From Denitrobaculum tricleocarpae (GTDB lineage: Bacteria; Pseudomonadota; Alphaproteobacteria; Kiloniellales; Kiloniellaceae), in contig NZ_ML660061.1 in NCBI RefSeq assembly GCF_007004665.1, forward strand, positions 124,001-188,000: 64,000 nt of DNA. The letters are read 5' to 3'. The notes under the pieces were generated by a model, which was not told the DNA's origin, did not search any database, and saw only the letters and a program-made list of their open reading frames with translations. This document shows, one piece after another, positions 46,628 to 56,452 of the stretch (its first letter is position 1; every line of letters starts with the position of its first letter). The translations under genes were made by a program, and so were the position numbers.

Positions 46628-49408
46628 ATGCGTGCGGCAAATATCGTTGGCTCGTGCTTCGCGGTGGCACTCTGCCTGCTACAGGGCAACATCGGTCACG
46701 CGGTGACCAGCCCGCCCTCCGGTGACAGGCCAGATTTGGATTCACCGACATCCGGGTTATTGAGATGGGTTGAACGGCCTGACGATGAAGTCTACGTTTT
46801 CGGACTTCAACTGGACCGCTTCAATCTCACTGAAGGTCTCATCGTCTTCTATGACGGGGACAGGGCCTTCGTGCCGCTGGGCGGATTTGCGGAAGCGCTT
46901 GAATTTCCGATTGCCGTCGATCCCGAGAATGGCACGGCACTGGGTTGGTTCCTGAACGATGACCGGGCTTTCGAACTTGATATGCGTGCCGGCAAGGTCA
47001 GGGTCCGTGATCGTGTCGTGCCGCTTGATCCGAGCGCCATTGAACGGCACCCCGATGATCTTTATGTCGCGATGACCGAGCTCGAGGCCTGGTTTCCGGT
47101 CTTGCTGGATCTTCGGTTCCGGCGCTTGCAGATTTCCGTGAAGGCGTTGGAGCCTCTTCCCCTTCAGGAGCGGACCGCACGCATTGAGCGGCGGTCGCGC
47201 CTGCGCCGGGTCGCTGCTGAACAAGAGATGGAGCGTGTCGACGCCGATGCCGGGTGGTTCGAGTGGCCTTTCTTGGATACTTCCTTTGAAGCTTCCGGCC
47301 GCAGCCGGGCGGAGGAGCATCTTGGCCAGGCACGCATGACGACCACGGTCGCGGGCGTTGTTGGCGGCCTGGACGGGGAGGCTACGGCGATCATGGACAG
47401 CGAACAGGATGCGCCGGACTTTCGGGTCCGTCTCAGCCGCCAGTCTCTCGATGGAGGATTGCTAGGTCCTCTTGATGCACGTGAGTTTGCTCTGGGCGAC
47501 GTGACCACCCCTGACCTGCCGCTGATTGCGGAGAATGCGGTCGGTCGCGGAATCGAGATTTCCACCTTCGACCTCGATCGGCTTGAACAGACCAACCGGG
47601 TGACCCTGCGCGGAGAGTTACCGGTTGGCTGGGAGGTGGAAGTCTATCGGAACGGTGAACTGATCGACTTCCAGAGCGAACAGGACACCGGGGATGGTCG
47701 CTATGAGTTTTCCGGCCTGCCCACCTTGGCCGGACTAAATGAATTCCGCCTGGTTTTCTTCGGACCCCAGGGTCAGACCCGCGAACAGGTCGAACGCTAT
47801 TTCGTGACACCCGAACTCTCGGAGCCGAGACGCAGCTCCTTTCGGTTTGCCTACAATCAACTGAACCGGAACCTGATTTCGACCGATCCGAAGGAACGCA
47901 GGGCGCAAGACGACGGAGAGCATCGCCTGATCCTCCAGGGCGAGCATGGTTTGAGCGAAACGCTTTCGGTCTCCGGCGGTCTAGCCTCGCTTTCGGTCGA
48001 GGGCGATCGCTTGAACTACGCGACCGCGGGCCTGCAGTCGTCATTTCACGGTGTACTCGGCCAGCTCGATATTGCGGTTGAGGACTCCGGCGGACTTGCC
48101 GTTGGCGGCCGCGCGCAGACACAACTGGGGTCCTGGTCCGTCTTTGCGGAACAAAGCTGGTTTCAGGATTTCCATTCCGAGCAGACGGACGACGGCCGGG
48201 TTCAGGGGCATCTGCGCAGCCGCAGTGTCGCGCGGATCAATGGCCACGTTCCGGACTTTGGCCTGGGGCATCAGCCTCTCTCGGCCACGCTCACACACGA
48301 AGAGTCGGAAGAGGGTAAATGGCAGACCAATCTCTTCGGTCGGCTCTCCAGTGTCGTGCGGCCCTTCAACTTTTCATTGTCGTCGAACGCCCGTGTCCGC
48401 GAAGGTGAGGAGGTTGAGAGTGATCTCCGCTTGCTGGTCGGTACGCTTTTGGGTGACTTCCGCCTGCGCGGTGAGGTCGGTTACGACATCGCGCCCGATG
48501 CGCAGTTCGATCAAGTTTCGCTGAGCGCCGATTGGCGGATCAACCAGGACTTCGGCGCGCGGATCGGGTTGCGCCACATCGCGGGGGATAGCGAACTGAC
48601 GACGGCGACGGCGGGCATCAATCGGCAGTTTGATACCTTCGCTTTGGGACTTAACCTCGAAGCCGATAGCCGCCGCGATTACAACGCGCGGCTTGGGCTC
48701 TCCTTCGCGCTGGGACATAATCCGGCGGCGGACCGGCTGGAGATGCGCGCGAAACCCTTTGCCAGGCGGGGCGCGATTTCGACCAGGGTCTTTCTCGACC
48801 GGGATAACGACGGCACCTTCACCGAAGGAGACGAAGTCATCGAAAACGCTGGCTTTACCGGCCCGCGCGTGCGGCGCAAGGTCAAGACCGAGGCGGATGG
48901 GACTGCCTTCATGGTAGGAATGGAGCCTTACCGCGAGATCGAAATCGGACTTAGTGAAGCGACGCTGGAGGATCCTTACTGGGCTTCTGCCAACGGACCC
49001 CGTCTGGTCACGACACGACCGGGTATGACCACGCACCTCGAATTTCCGGTTGTTGAAACCGGGGAGGTCGACGGGGTGATAATCTTGCGTGAAACGCTGC
49101 GTGAGGGCGATGAGAGGGTCGGCGCAGAGCCAATTATCAGTGGTGCGCCGGCAGAAACCGGCGAACCCGGTGCCGGACTGCGGGTCCTTTTGGTCGATGA
49201 AGAGGGGCAGGTGGTTGCCGAAACAATCAGTGCTTATGACGGCTTCTTTATTTTCAGCCGCGTTCCTTATGGTCTCTATCATGTGATGCTCGACAGCGAG
49301 CAGATGCAGGCGCTGGGATATGGGAACGGGCCTTCGCGTGCGTTCGAAATCCGGCACGACGAGCCTTATGCTTCGGGTTTGGATCTGGTCGCAAAAGCCA
49401 TGCTCTGA
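46628..49408 (+). CDS. Outer-membrane usher-like protein
   Basis: Exports and assembles the surface fibre. The 926-residue protein has a probable signal peptide (1-25), an N-terminal periplasmic part with a coiled Arg/Glu-rich linker (about 170-205), a long beta-barrel-like region (about 215-720) containing a plug-like strand set (GEWVEVYRNGELIDF-type segment near 335), and C-terminal beta domains (about 740-900, DNDGTFTEGDEVIENAGFTG and AYDGFFIFSRVPYGLYHVML) resembling carboxypeptidase-regulatory folds. It diverges from the classical FimD ushers and belongs to the type found with DUF4402 subunits. It ends 21 bases before the convergent hydratase gene. Confidence 0.8.
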   Translation: MRAANIVGSCFAVALCLLQGNIGHAVTSPPSGDRPDLDSPTSGLLRWVERPDDEVYVFGLQLDRFNLTEGLIVFYDGDRAFVPLGGFAEALEFPIAVDPENGTALGWFLNDDRAFELDMRAGKVRVRDRVVPLDPSAIERHPDDLYVAMTELEAWFPVLLDLRFRRLQISVKALEPLPLQERTARIERRSRLRRVAAEQEMERVDADAGWFEWPFLDTSFEASGRSRAEEHLGQARMTTTVAGVVGGLDGEATAIMDSEQDAPDFRVRLSRQSLDGGLLGPLDAREFALGDVTTPDLPLIAENAVGRGIEISTFDLDRLEQTNRVTLRGELPVGWEVEVYRNGELIDFQSEQDTGDGRYEFSGLPTLAGLNEFRLVFFGPQGQTREQVERYFVTPELSEPRRSSFRFAYNQLNRNLISTDPKERRAQDDGEHRLILQGEHGLSETLSVSGGLASLSVEGDRLNYATAGLQSSFHGVLGQLDIAVEDSGGLAVGGRAQTQLGSWSVFAEQSWFQDFHSEQTDDGRVQGHLRSRSVARINGHVPDFGLGHQPLSATLTHEESEEGKWQTNLFGRLSSVVRPFNFSLSSNARVREGEEVESDLRLLVGTLLGDFRLRGEVGYDIAPDAQFDQVSLSADWRINQDFGARIGLRHIAGDSELTTATAGINRQFDTFALGLNLEADSRRDYNARLGLSFALGHNPAADRLEMRAKPFARRGAISTRVFLDRDNDGTFTEGDEVIENAGFTGPRVRRKVKTEADGTAFMVGMEPYREIEIGLSEATLEDPYWASANGPRLVTTRPGMTTHLEFPVVETGEVDGVIILRETLREGDERVGAEPIISGAPAETGEPGAGLRVLLVDEEGQVVAETISAYDGFFIFSRVPYGLYHVMLDSEQMQALGYGNGPSRAFEIRHDEPYASGLDLVAKAML

Positions 49409-49429
49409 GACTCTCGTCGAAAGCCGTCG

Positions 49430-50242
49430 TCAGTCTTCGACCTTCAGGCTGACCTCACCCAGACCGGCTATGCGGTATAGGACCTCGTCACCGGATTTCG
49501 GAAACTGGGTTTTGAGGGCGCTTCCGGTGATAACGATGTCGCCTTCACGCAGGCGCCGGCCACGTGAATGCAGATGATTGGCGATCCAGGCCAGACCCTC
49601 AAGGGGGTGTCCCATGGCATCGCCTGCCAAACCTCGATCAATAACTTCACCGTTCCACAGCAGCTCGCCGGCCGCTGCGGCCAAATCCAGGCTTTGCCAT
49701 GCTGTTGCTCTTGTGCCGAGCACGACACCGCCGCACCAGCAGCGGTCGGTCAGGATCGAGGCGGCATCCAGATCGCCGTAATCTGCGTTGCCGTCGTCAA
49801 TCAGCTCGAAGGCCGGCATGGCGCTTGCCACAAATTCAGCAATGCTCTCACGGTCGTGAATCGTTTCAGCCGCCGGTCCCCGAGGCTCTACGTCGTGGTT
49901 TATCTCGAATGCGACTTCGAATTCCAGCCCGAGCCGCGCGTATGCTGATAGCTGGATTGTTGCAGGGGCTGAGCGGATCGTTTCAGCGAGAATAGTCCCG
50001 TAAGCCGGCTGATCCACGCCGCAAAGTTCCTGGATGGCCCTCGATGTCAGCGCAATTTTATGCCCGCCCATCGGTCCTGCATTGGCCTCGGTCTGAAACA
50101 GCCGGTCAACCTCGTCCTGGATCCGGTATGCGGAAACGAGCGATGGCGGGGTGTCCGCGCCACGTAAGGGGTGAAACCGCTGCCTCGACCGACGCGCGGT
50201 GAAGATCTTCCGGGCAATCCTTTTTTCTTCAGCCGCGTCCAC
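49430..50242 (-). CDS. 2-keto-4-pentenoate hydratase/fumarylacetoacetase-family enzyme
   Basis: A 270-residue cytoplasmic enzyme of the MhpD/DmpH/DmpE group (hydratase or 4-oxalocrotonate decarboxylase). Family parts include GGHKIALTSRA, GLEFEVAFEI (metal-binding Glu residues), AFELIDDGNADYGD and the end GDIVITGSALKTQFPKSGDEV. Start is GTG behind GAGGAGAAG. No other aromatic-degradation gene is close, so its substrate is unclear. It is divergent from malate synthase, with 377 bases between. Confidence 0.85.
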   Translation of the reverse strand: MDAAEEKRIARKIFTARRSRQRFHPLRGADTPPSLVSAYRIQDEVDRLFQTEANAGPMGGHKIALTSRAIQELCGVDQPAYGTILAETIRSAPATIQLSAYARLGLEFEVAFEINHDVEPRGPAAETIHDRESIAEFVASAMPAFELIDDGNADYGDLDAASILTDRCWCGGVVLGTRATAWQSLDLAAAAGELLWNGEVIDRGLAGDAMGHPLEGLAWIANHLHSRGRRLREGDIVITGSALKTQFPKSGDEVLYRIAGLGEVSLKVED

Positions 50243-50619
50243 GCGCTTCTCCTCAGATTGTCAGCCGACCGCATTACAATCCAGTTACTTGCATGGGTAA
50301 ACCAGAGACTTACGGCGGTGCCGAGGACACCGCAATCTGTGACCCGCAAGTGAGGCGGCACAGAGAGGCAGTTTTCTTCGTCCGCAGCCTGTTGCGGGTT
50401 TTCGTCGACCGGGAGGGGAGGACGGGAAGTGTTTCATATCATTTTGGTAATGACAGGATTCTTCGAAGGCATGGTTTAATAAATTGAAATAAATAGATAA
50501 AAAATACGCATACCGCATCGTGAAAAACATTCTCACGCAGGGTGAAATCTCCGTAAGCCTGCCCTAAGTTTCGGGTGCGCCTGCACTGCGCTCCACATTT
50601 CAGGAAACTGGGGATAGTT
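50243..50619. promoter_or_regulatory. Divergent intergenic region of hydratase and glcB
   Basis: 377 bases. A hairpin GCGGTG/CACCGC lies at 50315-50333 near the hydratase side, and an AT-rich stretch at 50450-50520 near the glcB side is the likely glcB promoter area. I cannot assign a regulator site. Confidence 0.35.
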
Positions 50620-52785
50620 ATGTCAGACTATAAGGTCATCAATGGTCTATCGATTGACCGCGCATTGGTTCAGTTCATCGAGCAGGAAACCCTGCCCGGC
50701 CTTGGTCTTGACGCCGGCTCGTTTTGGTCGGGTTTCGCCGCAATCATGCGCGATCTTGGGCCGACAAACCGCTTGCTGCTCGACAAACGCGAGCGCATTC
50801 AACGAGAGATGGATAGCTGGCACCGCGCGCATGCCGGACAGCCGATCGACCGGCAAGCCTACAGGAGCTTTTTGTCGGATATCGGATATCTGGTCCCTGA
50901 GGGCGATGCTTTTTCCGTCGGGACGGAGAATGTAGACGACGAGATTGCCCGCATTGCCGGACCGCAGCTGGTGGTTCCTGTGATGAACGCGCGCTATTCC
51001 CTGAATGCGGCGAATGCGCGCTGGGGCAGCCTTTACGACGCACTCTACGGAACGGACGTCATTCCCGCGACCGGCGAAGCGGTACAGGGCTATGATCCTG
51101 TGCGCGGTCAGGCGGTCATAGACTACGCCCGCGGATTTCTCGACGAGTCCGTCGCCCTGGCCGATGGGCGTTCACACAAGGAGGTAGTGCGCTACAGGGT
51201 CTCCGATCAGAAGATGGCCGCCGAACTGAAGGATGGGACTGTCGTTGGTCTTCAGGATCCGTCTAAGTTTGCCGGTTACCTGGGTGAGCCGGGCGCGCCG
51301 ACGTCGATCCTGTTGGTCAACAACAGTCTGCATCTGGAAATCTGTATCGATCCCACGACGACCGTGGGCAAATCAGATCCTGCCGGCGTTTCCGACGTGA
51401 AGGTCGAGGCCGCGCTGACCGCGATCATGGACTGCGAAGACTCCATTGCTGCCGTGGACGGTGAAGACAAGGTGGTGGCTTACCGAAACTGGCTGGGTCT
51501 GATGCAGGGGAACCTGACGGCAGATCTGAGCAAGGGTGGGAAATCCTTCACGCGTGCGCTCAATCCGGACCGCGAATTCATCTCCCCGACGGGAAACAAG
51601 CTGACGTTGCCGGGCCGCAGTCTGATGCTGATCCGCAACGTCGGGCATCTGATGACCACGCCTGCGGTGCTTGATGCCGAAGGTCAGGAGCTGCCCGAAG
51701 GTATTCTGGACGGGATCGTGACTTCATTAATTGCGATGTACGATTTGCGCGCCAAAGACGGGTTGCGTAACTCGCGCCAAGGCTCGGTTTACATCGTAAA
51801 GCCGAAGATGCACGGACCGGAAGAGGCGGCCTTTGCCGATCTGCTGTTCGAGCGCGTCGAAGACCTGCTCGGGCTGGAGCGCTCGACCCTGAAGATCGGC
51901 ATTATGGACGAGGAACGCCGAACCACCGTCAATCTGAAAGAGTGTATCCGCAAGGTGAAGGACCGTATTGTCTTTATCAATACGGGCTTTTTGGACCGGA
52001 CCGGAGACGAGATCCATGCCTCGATGGAAGCCGGACCGATGGCGCGCAAGGCCGATATGAAAGCGGCGACCTGGCTGGGCGCTTATGAAAACTGGAATGT
52101 GGACATCGGGCTCGCCTGCGGTCTTCAAGGCCATGCCCAGATCGGAAAAGGCATGTGGGTGATGCCCGACAAGATGGCGGACATGATGGAGCAGAAGACA
52201 GTCCATCCCATGGCCGGCGCGAACACCGCCTGGGTGCCGTCACCTACGGCCGCGACCCTGCACGCACTGCATTACCACAAGGTCGACGTGCATGCACGGC
52301 AGGAGGAATTGAAACAGCGGCCGAGAACTTCGCTGGACGATATCCTGACCATCCCTCTCGCCGAGAACCCGAACTGGAGTGCAGAAGAGATTCAGGAGGA
52401 ACTGGACAACAACATTCAGTCGATCCTGGGCTATGTCGTGCGCTGGGTCGATCAGGGTGTGGGCTGCTCCAAGGTGCCGGACATCAATGATATCGGTTTG
52501 ATGGAAGACCGGGCGACCTTACGGATTTCGAGCCAATTGCTCGCCAACTGGCTGCGTCACGGCATCTGCACGGAACAGCAGATCCAGGAGACCCTGGAGC
52601 GTATGGCAGTTGTGGTCGACGGCCAGAATGCCGGCGACAGCCATTACACTCCGATGGCGCCCGCGTGCAACGGGTACGCCTTCCAGGCCGCGCGGGACCT
52701 GATCCTGCTCGGCTGCGAAGCGCCGTCCGGCTATACGGAGCCGACCTTGCACGCCTTGCGCCTGAAGGTAAAGGCGGCGGCCTGA
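50620..52785 (+). CDS. glcB: Malate synthase G
   Basis: Condenses glyoxylate with acetyl-CoA to malate, letting cells grow on acetate or glycolate. The 721-residue length is characteristic of the G isoform. Family parts are [49 protein letters not shown] and [20 protein letters not shown] 50620 follows AACTGGGGATAG; the upstream frame from 50575 is not used. It links functionally with acs in this window. No isocitrate lyase or glycolate oxidase gene is visible nearby. Confidence 0.97.
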   Translation: MSDYKVINGLSIDRALVQFIEQETLPGLGLDAGSFWSGFAAIMRDLGPTNRLLLDKRERIQREMDSWHRAHAGQPIDRQAYRSFLSDIGYLVPEGDAFSVGTENVDDEIARIAGPQLVVPVMNARYSLNAANARWGSLYDALYGTDVIPATGEAVQGYDPVRGQAVIDYARGFLDESVALADGRSHKEVVRYRVSDQKMAAELKDGTVVGLQDPSKFAGYLGEPGAPTSILLVNNSLHLEICIDPTTTVGKSDPAGVSDVKVEAALTAIMDCEDSIAAVDGEDKVVAYRNWLGLMQGNLTADLSKGGKSFTRALNPDREFISPTGNKLTLPGRSLMLIRNVGHLMTTPAVLDAEGQELPEGILDGIVTSLIAMYDLRAKDGLRNSRQGSVYIVKPKMHGPEEAAFADLLFERVEDLLGLERSTLKIGIMDEERRTTVNLKECIRKVKDRIVFINTGFLDRTGDEIHASMEAGPMARKADMKAATWLGAYENWNVDIGLACGLQGHAQIGKGMWVMPDKMADMMEQKTVHPMAGANTAWVPSPTAATLHALHYHKVDVHARQEELKQRPRTSLDDILTIPLAENPNWSAEEIQEELDNNIQSILGYVVRWVDQGVGCSKVPDINDIGLMEDRATLRISSQLLANWLRHGICTEQQIQETLERMAVVVDGQNAGDSHYTPMAPACNGYAFQAARDLILLGCEAPSGYTEPTLHALRLKVKAAA

Positions 52786-52795
52786 TCGGTAAATT

Positions 52796-52834
52796 CTCTA
52801 GCGGTTCTCTGTATTCGACAGAGAACCGCTAGAG
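52796..52834 (+). terminator. 17-base perfect hairpin after glcB
   Basis: CTCTAGCGGTTCTCTGT (52796-52812) pairs perfectly with 52818-52834 around a 5-base loop. It starts 10 bases past the glcB stop. No T run follows, so it may be a processed 3' end or a palindromic repeat rather than a classical terminator. Confidence 0.55.
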
Positions 52835-53058
52835 TGTTCAGCATATCGGAATGGAAGTTGCCGAAGACTACTGCTTCAGGCGTGGGAACGGCCAGGCATC
52901 TTGGTCTAACCTGAGAAGACCGCTCTCGCGGATACGGTGACCTGAAGTCTTTTGTCACCTCCAAACCCGCGACCTCGCAGAGATGAGGCGAGCCCAGTGA
53001 TGGTCTTCTGGCCCGCATTCCAGCAAAATCAAGGCAAATAAACGCTGTTTCGGGAATT

Positions 53059-53356
53059 AGGTTGAGGCTCATATTCCTTGATGGCTTTGATCGTGTTTTG
53101 CCTGGTTTTAGGCAGGAGAGGTCTCGAAAGCGGGCCTGAAGGCCCGGTGAGAGGGCTCCACGCCCCTAAAACCCGACAAAACACGACCCGCCCGCGCGAT
53201 AAGACTATGAGTTCTGGGAACCACGTTCTGGACAGCGTCGTGTCATCGGTCCAATTCTGGCTAAGCACGATGCTTCAGCATCGCTCCACTATTAACTCCT
53301 TGCCAGAAAACATAATTTTATCGTCAAGACCGTCAAGGAATATGAGTTCCCAACCT
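53059..53356. repeat. Non-coding element with ~34-base inverted ends and internal stem-loops
   Basis: The left end (53059-53090, AGGTTGAGGCTCATATTCCT...) is repeated in inverse at the right end (53321-53356, revcomp AGGTTGGGAACTCATATTCC...), with about 28 of 34 positions the same. Inside, 53091-53113 pairs with 53162-53186 (CGTGTTTTG and GGTTTTAGG arms), enclosing a perfect CGGGCC-TGAA-GGCCCG hairpin at 53131-53146. No reading frame for a transposase and no clear target duplication are seen. A further end copy is at 20740-20773. Resembles a MITE. Confidence 0.6.
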
Positions 53357-53549
53357 AGTCCAGATTGCGGTTTTCGATGTATTTCGGCCATTTGTATTGT
53401 CGAACTCGGGTGGTGAAGCCGCAACGACCTGAAAACTGCTGGAAAGAGCGGTCAAGAAAGTTAGACTAGATCACAGAAACGCCCAAATTTTAGTCAAATT
53501 ATGATCTTTGCCCGTGACGGGGCAGTTGAGTTTCGTGGATTGGATAGAG

Positions 53550-54200
53550 ATGCAGGAACAACCGCCAAATGGGTCGGAGGGCGTGCGTCGGGCGCGTGGC
53601 CGCCCCCGGTCTTTCGACCGGGATAAGGTGCTGTGCAGGGCCACCAAGGTCTTTTGGACGAGGGGCTATGACGCGGCATCGATTGAAGAGCTCACGGAAG
53701 CGCTCGGCATCAGACGTTCGAGCCTTTACCATGAATTTGGCGGCAAGGAGGCGCTTTTTCTTGCCTCGGTGGATTATTATCTCTCGGTCAAGGTTGCGCC
53801 CTGCCTGGAACGGCTGGAAAAGGGCCGGGCACTGTCTGCGGATCTTTCCGATTTTTTCGATGGTCTTTTGGCGCTGACATGCCGGCCTGAAGGGCCGAAA
53901 GGCTGCCTCGTAACCGTGGTGCTCGCCGACGCTGCAGAGAGCTCGCCACGTTTCAGGGAAAAACTGATTGAGTGCCTCGCAGGCCTTGACGAGACATTCG
54001 TGCGTCGCTTCGAACAGGCTCGGCTTTCAGGCGACTTGCCACGAGACGAAGACGTCACTGCTCTTGCGCAGCTGTTCGTGAGCTTTAGCCAGGGATTGAT
54101 GGTCAGAGCCCGCAGCGGTGTTTCTCTGCAACCTCTCAAGGATATCTCCGACGCGGCGCTGCAACGTATTTTACCGGCCTCCCGGAGGTTCGCCACCTAA
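53550..54200 (+). CDS. TetR/AcrR-family regulator
   Basis: A 216-residue repressor-type protein: N-terminal helix-turn-helix (about 20-70, TKVFWTRGYDAASIEELTEALGI and RRSSLYHEFGGKEALF) and a C-terminal ligand domain with the TetR_C_16/YcdC-like segment GCLVTVVLADAAE. ATG 53550 lies just behind the weak site GGATAGAG; TTG 53508 is possible. It precedes the TRAP operon by 362 bases in the same direction. Control of that operon is likely but not shown. Confidence 0.88.
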   Translation: MQEQPPNGSEGVRRARGRPRSFDRDKVLCRATKVFWTRGYDAASIEELTEALGIRRSSLYHEFGGKEALFLASVDYYLSVKVAPCLERLEKGRALSADLSDFFDGLLALTCRPEGPKGCLVTVVLADAAESSPRFREKLIECLAGLDETFVRRFEQARLSGDLPRDEDVTALAQLFVSFSQGLMVRARSGVSLQPLKDISDAALQRILPASRRFAT

Positions 54201-54562
54201 GCGTCCTTCTCAAGATCATTCGTATACAGGATTTTCCCACTAAGCCGCACAGGTGCCGTCTTATCTGCCGCTAGAGCTGGCGAGCACACCCCGGCTTGCT
54301 TGTAGTGTTCAAGGCGTTACCGCTTTCTCCGCCGGTGTCACAATCCTGTGAGAAATCACAAATCCGCGGTTCGCCGTCATCTCTTCTGTATCATTTCCAC
54401 GATGTGGAATGCGGCTTATTGTGCCGCGTGACAAAGTCTGCCTAAACTCGCTCAGGTTCCTAGGTTTCGAAGGCGAATGCTGTTCACGGCGGCCAAGGCG
54501 TACAAGACAAAACTTCTCCGCCGTGTTTTGATTTGAACAAAGAATCAACCAGGGAGGAAACT
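54201..54562. promoter_or_regulatory. TRAP operon promoter region with two palindromes
   Basis: TCACA-ATCC-TGTGA (54338-54351) and TTCCAC-GAT-GTGGAA (54395-54409) are two perfect dyads, 160-220 bases ahead of the dctP start. Either could be an operator, the second being the more operator-like. The regulator is unknown; the TetR gene upstream is a candidate. Confidence 0.4.
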
Positions 54563-55699
54563 ATGTCCAAAGCTAAAGATCCGAAAACGGTGAATCGTCG
54601 CCGCTTTCTCAAAGGTGGTGCCGGTGCCGCCGGTGCGGCGACAGCCGCTCTTGCAATGCCTCAGGTATCGCGCGCTGAAACAATCACGTTAAAAATGCAG
54701 GGCTCCTGGGGGCCGTCGTCGATCTTCTCCGACATGGCGAAGCAATATGCCGAGCGTGTCGGTAAAATGTCCGGCGGCCGTCTGAAAATCGACTACCTGC
54801 CATCCGGCGCGGTTGTGAAGGCCTTTCAGGTTCAGGACGCCTGCCATGACGGTATTCTGGATGCGGCCCATACGGTGACCGCCTACTGGTACGGTAAGAG
54901 CAAGGCTGCCTCTCTCTTCGGCACAGGTCCGGTCTTTGGCGCAAATGCGTCACAGATTCTCGCCTGGATCCACTACGGTGGCGGCAAGGAACTCTATCAG
55001 GAGCTCGTCCAGGAAAAATTGGGTCTGAACCTGGTTGGCTTTTTTGCCATGCCGATGCCGACACAGCCTCTCGGCTGGTTCAAAAAGGAAATCACGTCGG
55101 CTGAGGACATGCAGGGCTTGAAGTACCGCACGGTTGGCCTGGCGACGGACATCATGCAGGGCATGGGCTTGAAGGTAACCCAGCTGCCCGGTGGTGAAAT
55201 CGTTCCGGCTCTGGAGCGTGGCGTCATCGAGGCTTTCGAGTTCAATAACCCGACCGCCGATCGCCAGTTCGGCGCGCAGGATGTCTCCAAAGACTACATG
55301 ATGGGGTCATACCATCAGGCCGCGGAATTCTTTGAGATCATCTTCAACAAACAGCGCTTCGATTCGCTCGCGGATGAGCAGAAGGCGATTCTCGAATATG
55401 CCGCCGAGGCGACCAATACGGCCAACTACGGCCTCGCCATGGACAGCTACTCCAAGGACCTGCAGACCCTGATCAACGAGGATGGCGTCAACGTTCACCG
55501 CACGCCGAGCTCTGTGATGAAGGCTCAGCTGGAGTCATGGGACAAGGTTCTTGAAGGTCTCTTGAAGGATGAGTTCTTCAAGAAGGTCGTGGACAGCCAG
55601 AAGGCCTGGGCCGAGCGGGTGGCGTTCTACGATCTGATGAACGCAGCTGACTATAAGCTGGCGTACGAGCATTACTTCCCAGGTAAACTCGGCTTCTAG
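54563..55699 (+). CDS. TRAP transporter substrate-binding protein (DctP family)
   Basis: Periplasmic binding subunit, 378 residues. The Tat signal is plain (NRRRFLKGGAGAAGAA, cleavage near SRA). The body carries DctP features: KISSGGR-like KMSGGRLKIDYLPSGAV, GLKYRTVGLATDIMQGMG and PALERGVIEAFEFNNPTADR. The last block, with FGAQDVSKDYMMGSYHQ, resembles the subgroup that binds keto acids or lactate (TakP-like). ATG 54563 has AGGGAGGAAA ahead. The substrate remains open; the downstream amidase hints at an amide or its acid. Confidence 0.93.
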   Translation: MSKAKDPKTVNRRRFLKGGAGAAGAATAALAMPQVSRAETITLKMQGSWGPSSIFSDMAKQYAERVGKMSGGRLKIDYLPSGAVVKAFQVQDACHDGILDAAHTVTAYWYGKSKAASLFGTGPVFGANASQILAWIHYGGGKELYQELVQEKLGLNLVGFFAMPMPTQPLGWFKKEITSAEDMQGLKYRTVGLATDIMQGMGLKVTQLPGGEIVPALERGVIEAFEFNNPTADRQFGAQDVSKDYMMGSYHQAAEFFEIIFNKQRFDSLADEQKAILEYAAEATNTANYGLAMDSYSKDLQTLINEDGVNVHRTPSSVMKAQLESWDKVLEGLLKDEFFKKVVDSQKAWAERVAFYDLMNAADYKLAYEHYFPGKLGF

Positions 55700-55828
55700 A
55701 GCCGGGATCCATCGGGGCTGGATAGATAAGCCAGGGGCGGCGCAGTGCGCCGTCCCTGACGCTTGCTTTTCTGCCATCGACGGGATTGTCGACTGCTGAC
55801 TTGCGACGGGGCCGCATGCGGAGCTGAA

Positions 55829-56452
55829 ATGGAACGCTTTATTGAAATCGTTGACGGTATCACGGCCTGGTTCGGCAAGGCCTTTTCGTGGTGCATTCTG
55901 ATCATGACCTTTGGTGTCGGTTATGAGGTTTTTGTCCGCTATGTTCTGAACGACCCGACAGCCTGGTCGTTTGATATCAGCTACATGATGTACGGCACGC
56001 TCTTCATGATGGCGGGGGCATACACCCTTTCGAGGGACGGCCACGTGCGCGGCGATTTTCTCTATCGGCTCTGGAAGCCGCAGACTCAGGCGAAGGTCGA
56101 ACTCGTTCTGTATTTTCTGTTTTTCTATCCCGGTGTTATCGCGCTGATTCTCGCGGGCTGGAAGTATTCGTCAAGATCATGGCGCTACAGCGAAGTCAGT
56201 GTGATGAGCCCGGCGAATGTCCCGATTTTTCAGTTTAAGACCATCATCGTTGCCGCTGGCGTTCTTCTGTTCATTCAAGGCCTGGCACAGATCTGCCGCT
56301 GCCTGATCTGCATGCGGGACGGCGCCTGGCCGAAGGCCAAGGAAGACGTGGAAGAGATGGAAGACGTGCTCTTGAAACAGCATGAGCGTGAAATTTTGAA
56401 TCATGGCAGTGAGGCCGTCGATGTGATCGCGCCCAAAGGAGATCGCAAATGA
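55829..56452 (+). CDS. TRAP transporter small permease (DctQ)
   Basis: Four-helix small membrane subunit, 207 residues including a hydrophilic C-terminal tail of about 45 residues (EDVEEMEDVLLKQHEREI). Contains the DctQ-type FVRYVLNDPTAWSFDIS and DGHVRGDFLYRL blocks. ATG 55829 follows GGAG at 55820; the upstream frame is not used. It overlaps dctM by 4 bases (ATGA). Confidence 0.92.
   Translation: MERFIEIVDGITAWFGKAFSWCILIMTFGVGYEVFVRYVLNDPTAWSFDISYMMYGTLFMMAGAYTLSRDGHVRGDFLYRLWKPQTQAKVELVLYFLFFYPGVIALILAGWKYSSRSWRYSEVSVMSPANVPIFQFKTIIVAAGVLLFIQGLAQICRCLICMRDGAWPKAKEDVEEMEDVLLKQHEREILNHGSEAVDVIAPKGDRK

Noticed and set aside
53078-53416. 112-residue plus-strand frame over the inverted-repeat element
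   Set aside because: It reads through palindromic arms and a perfect hairpin; coding use is unlikely and no domain is seen.
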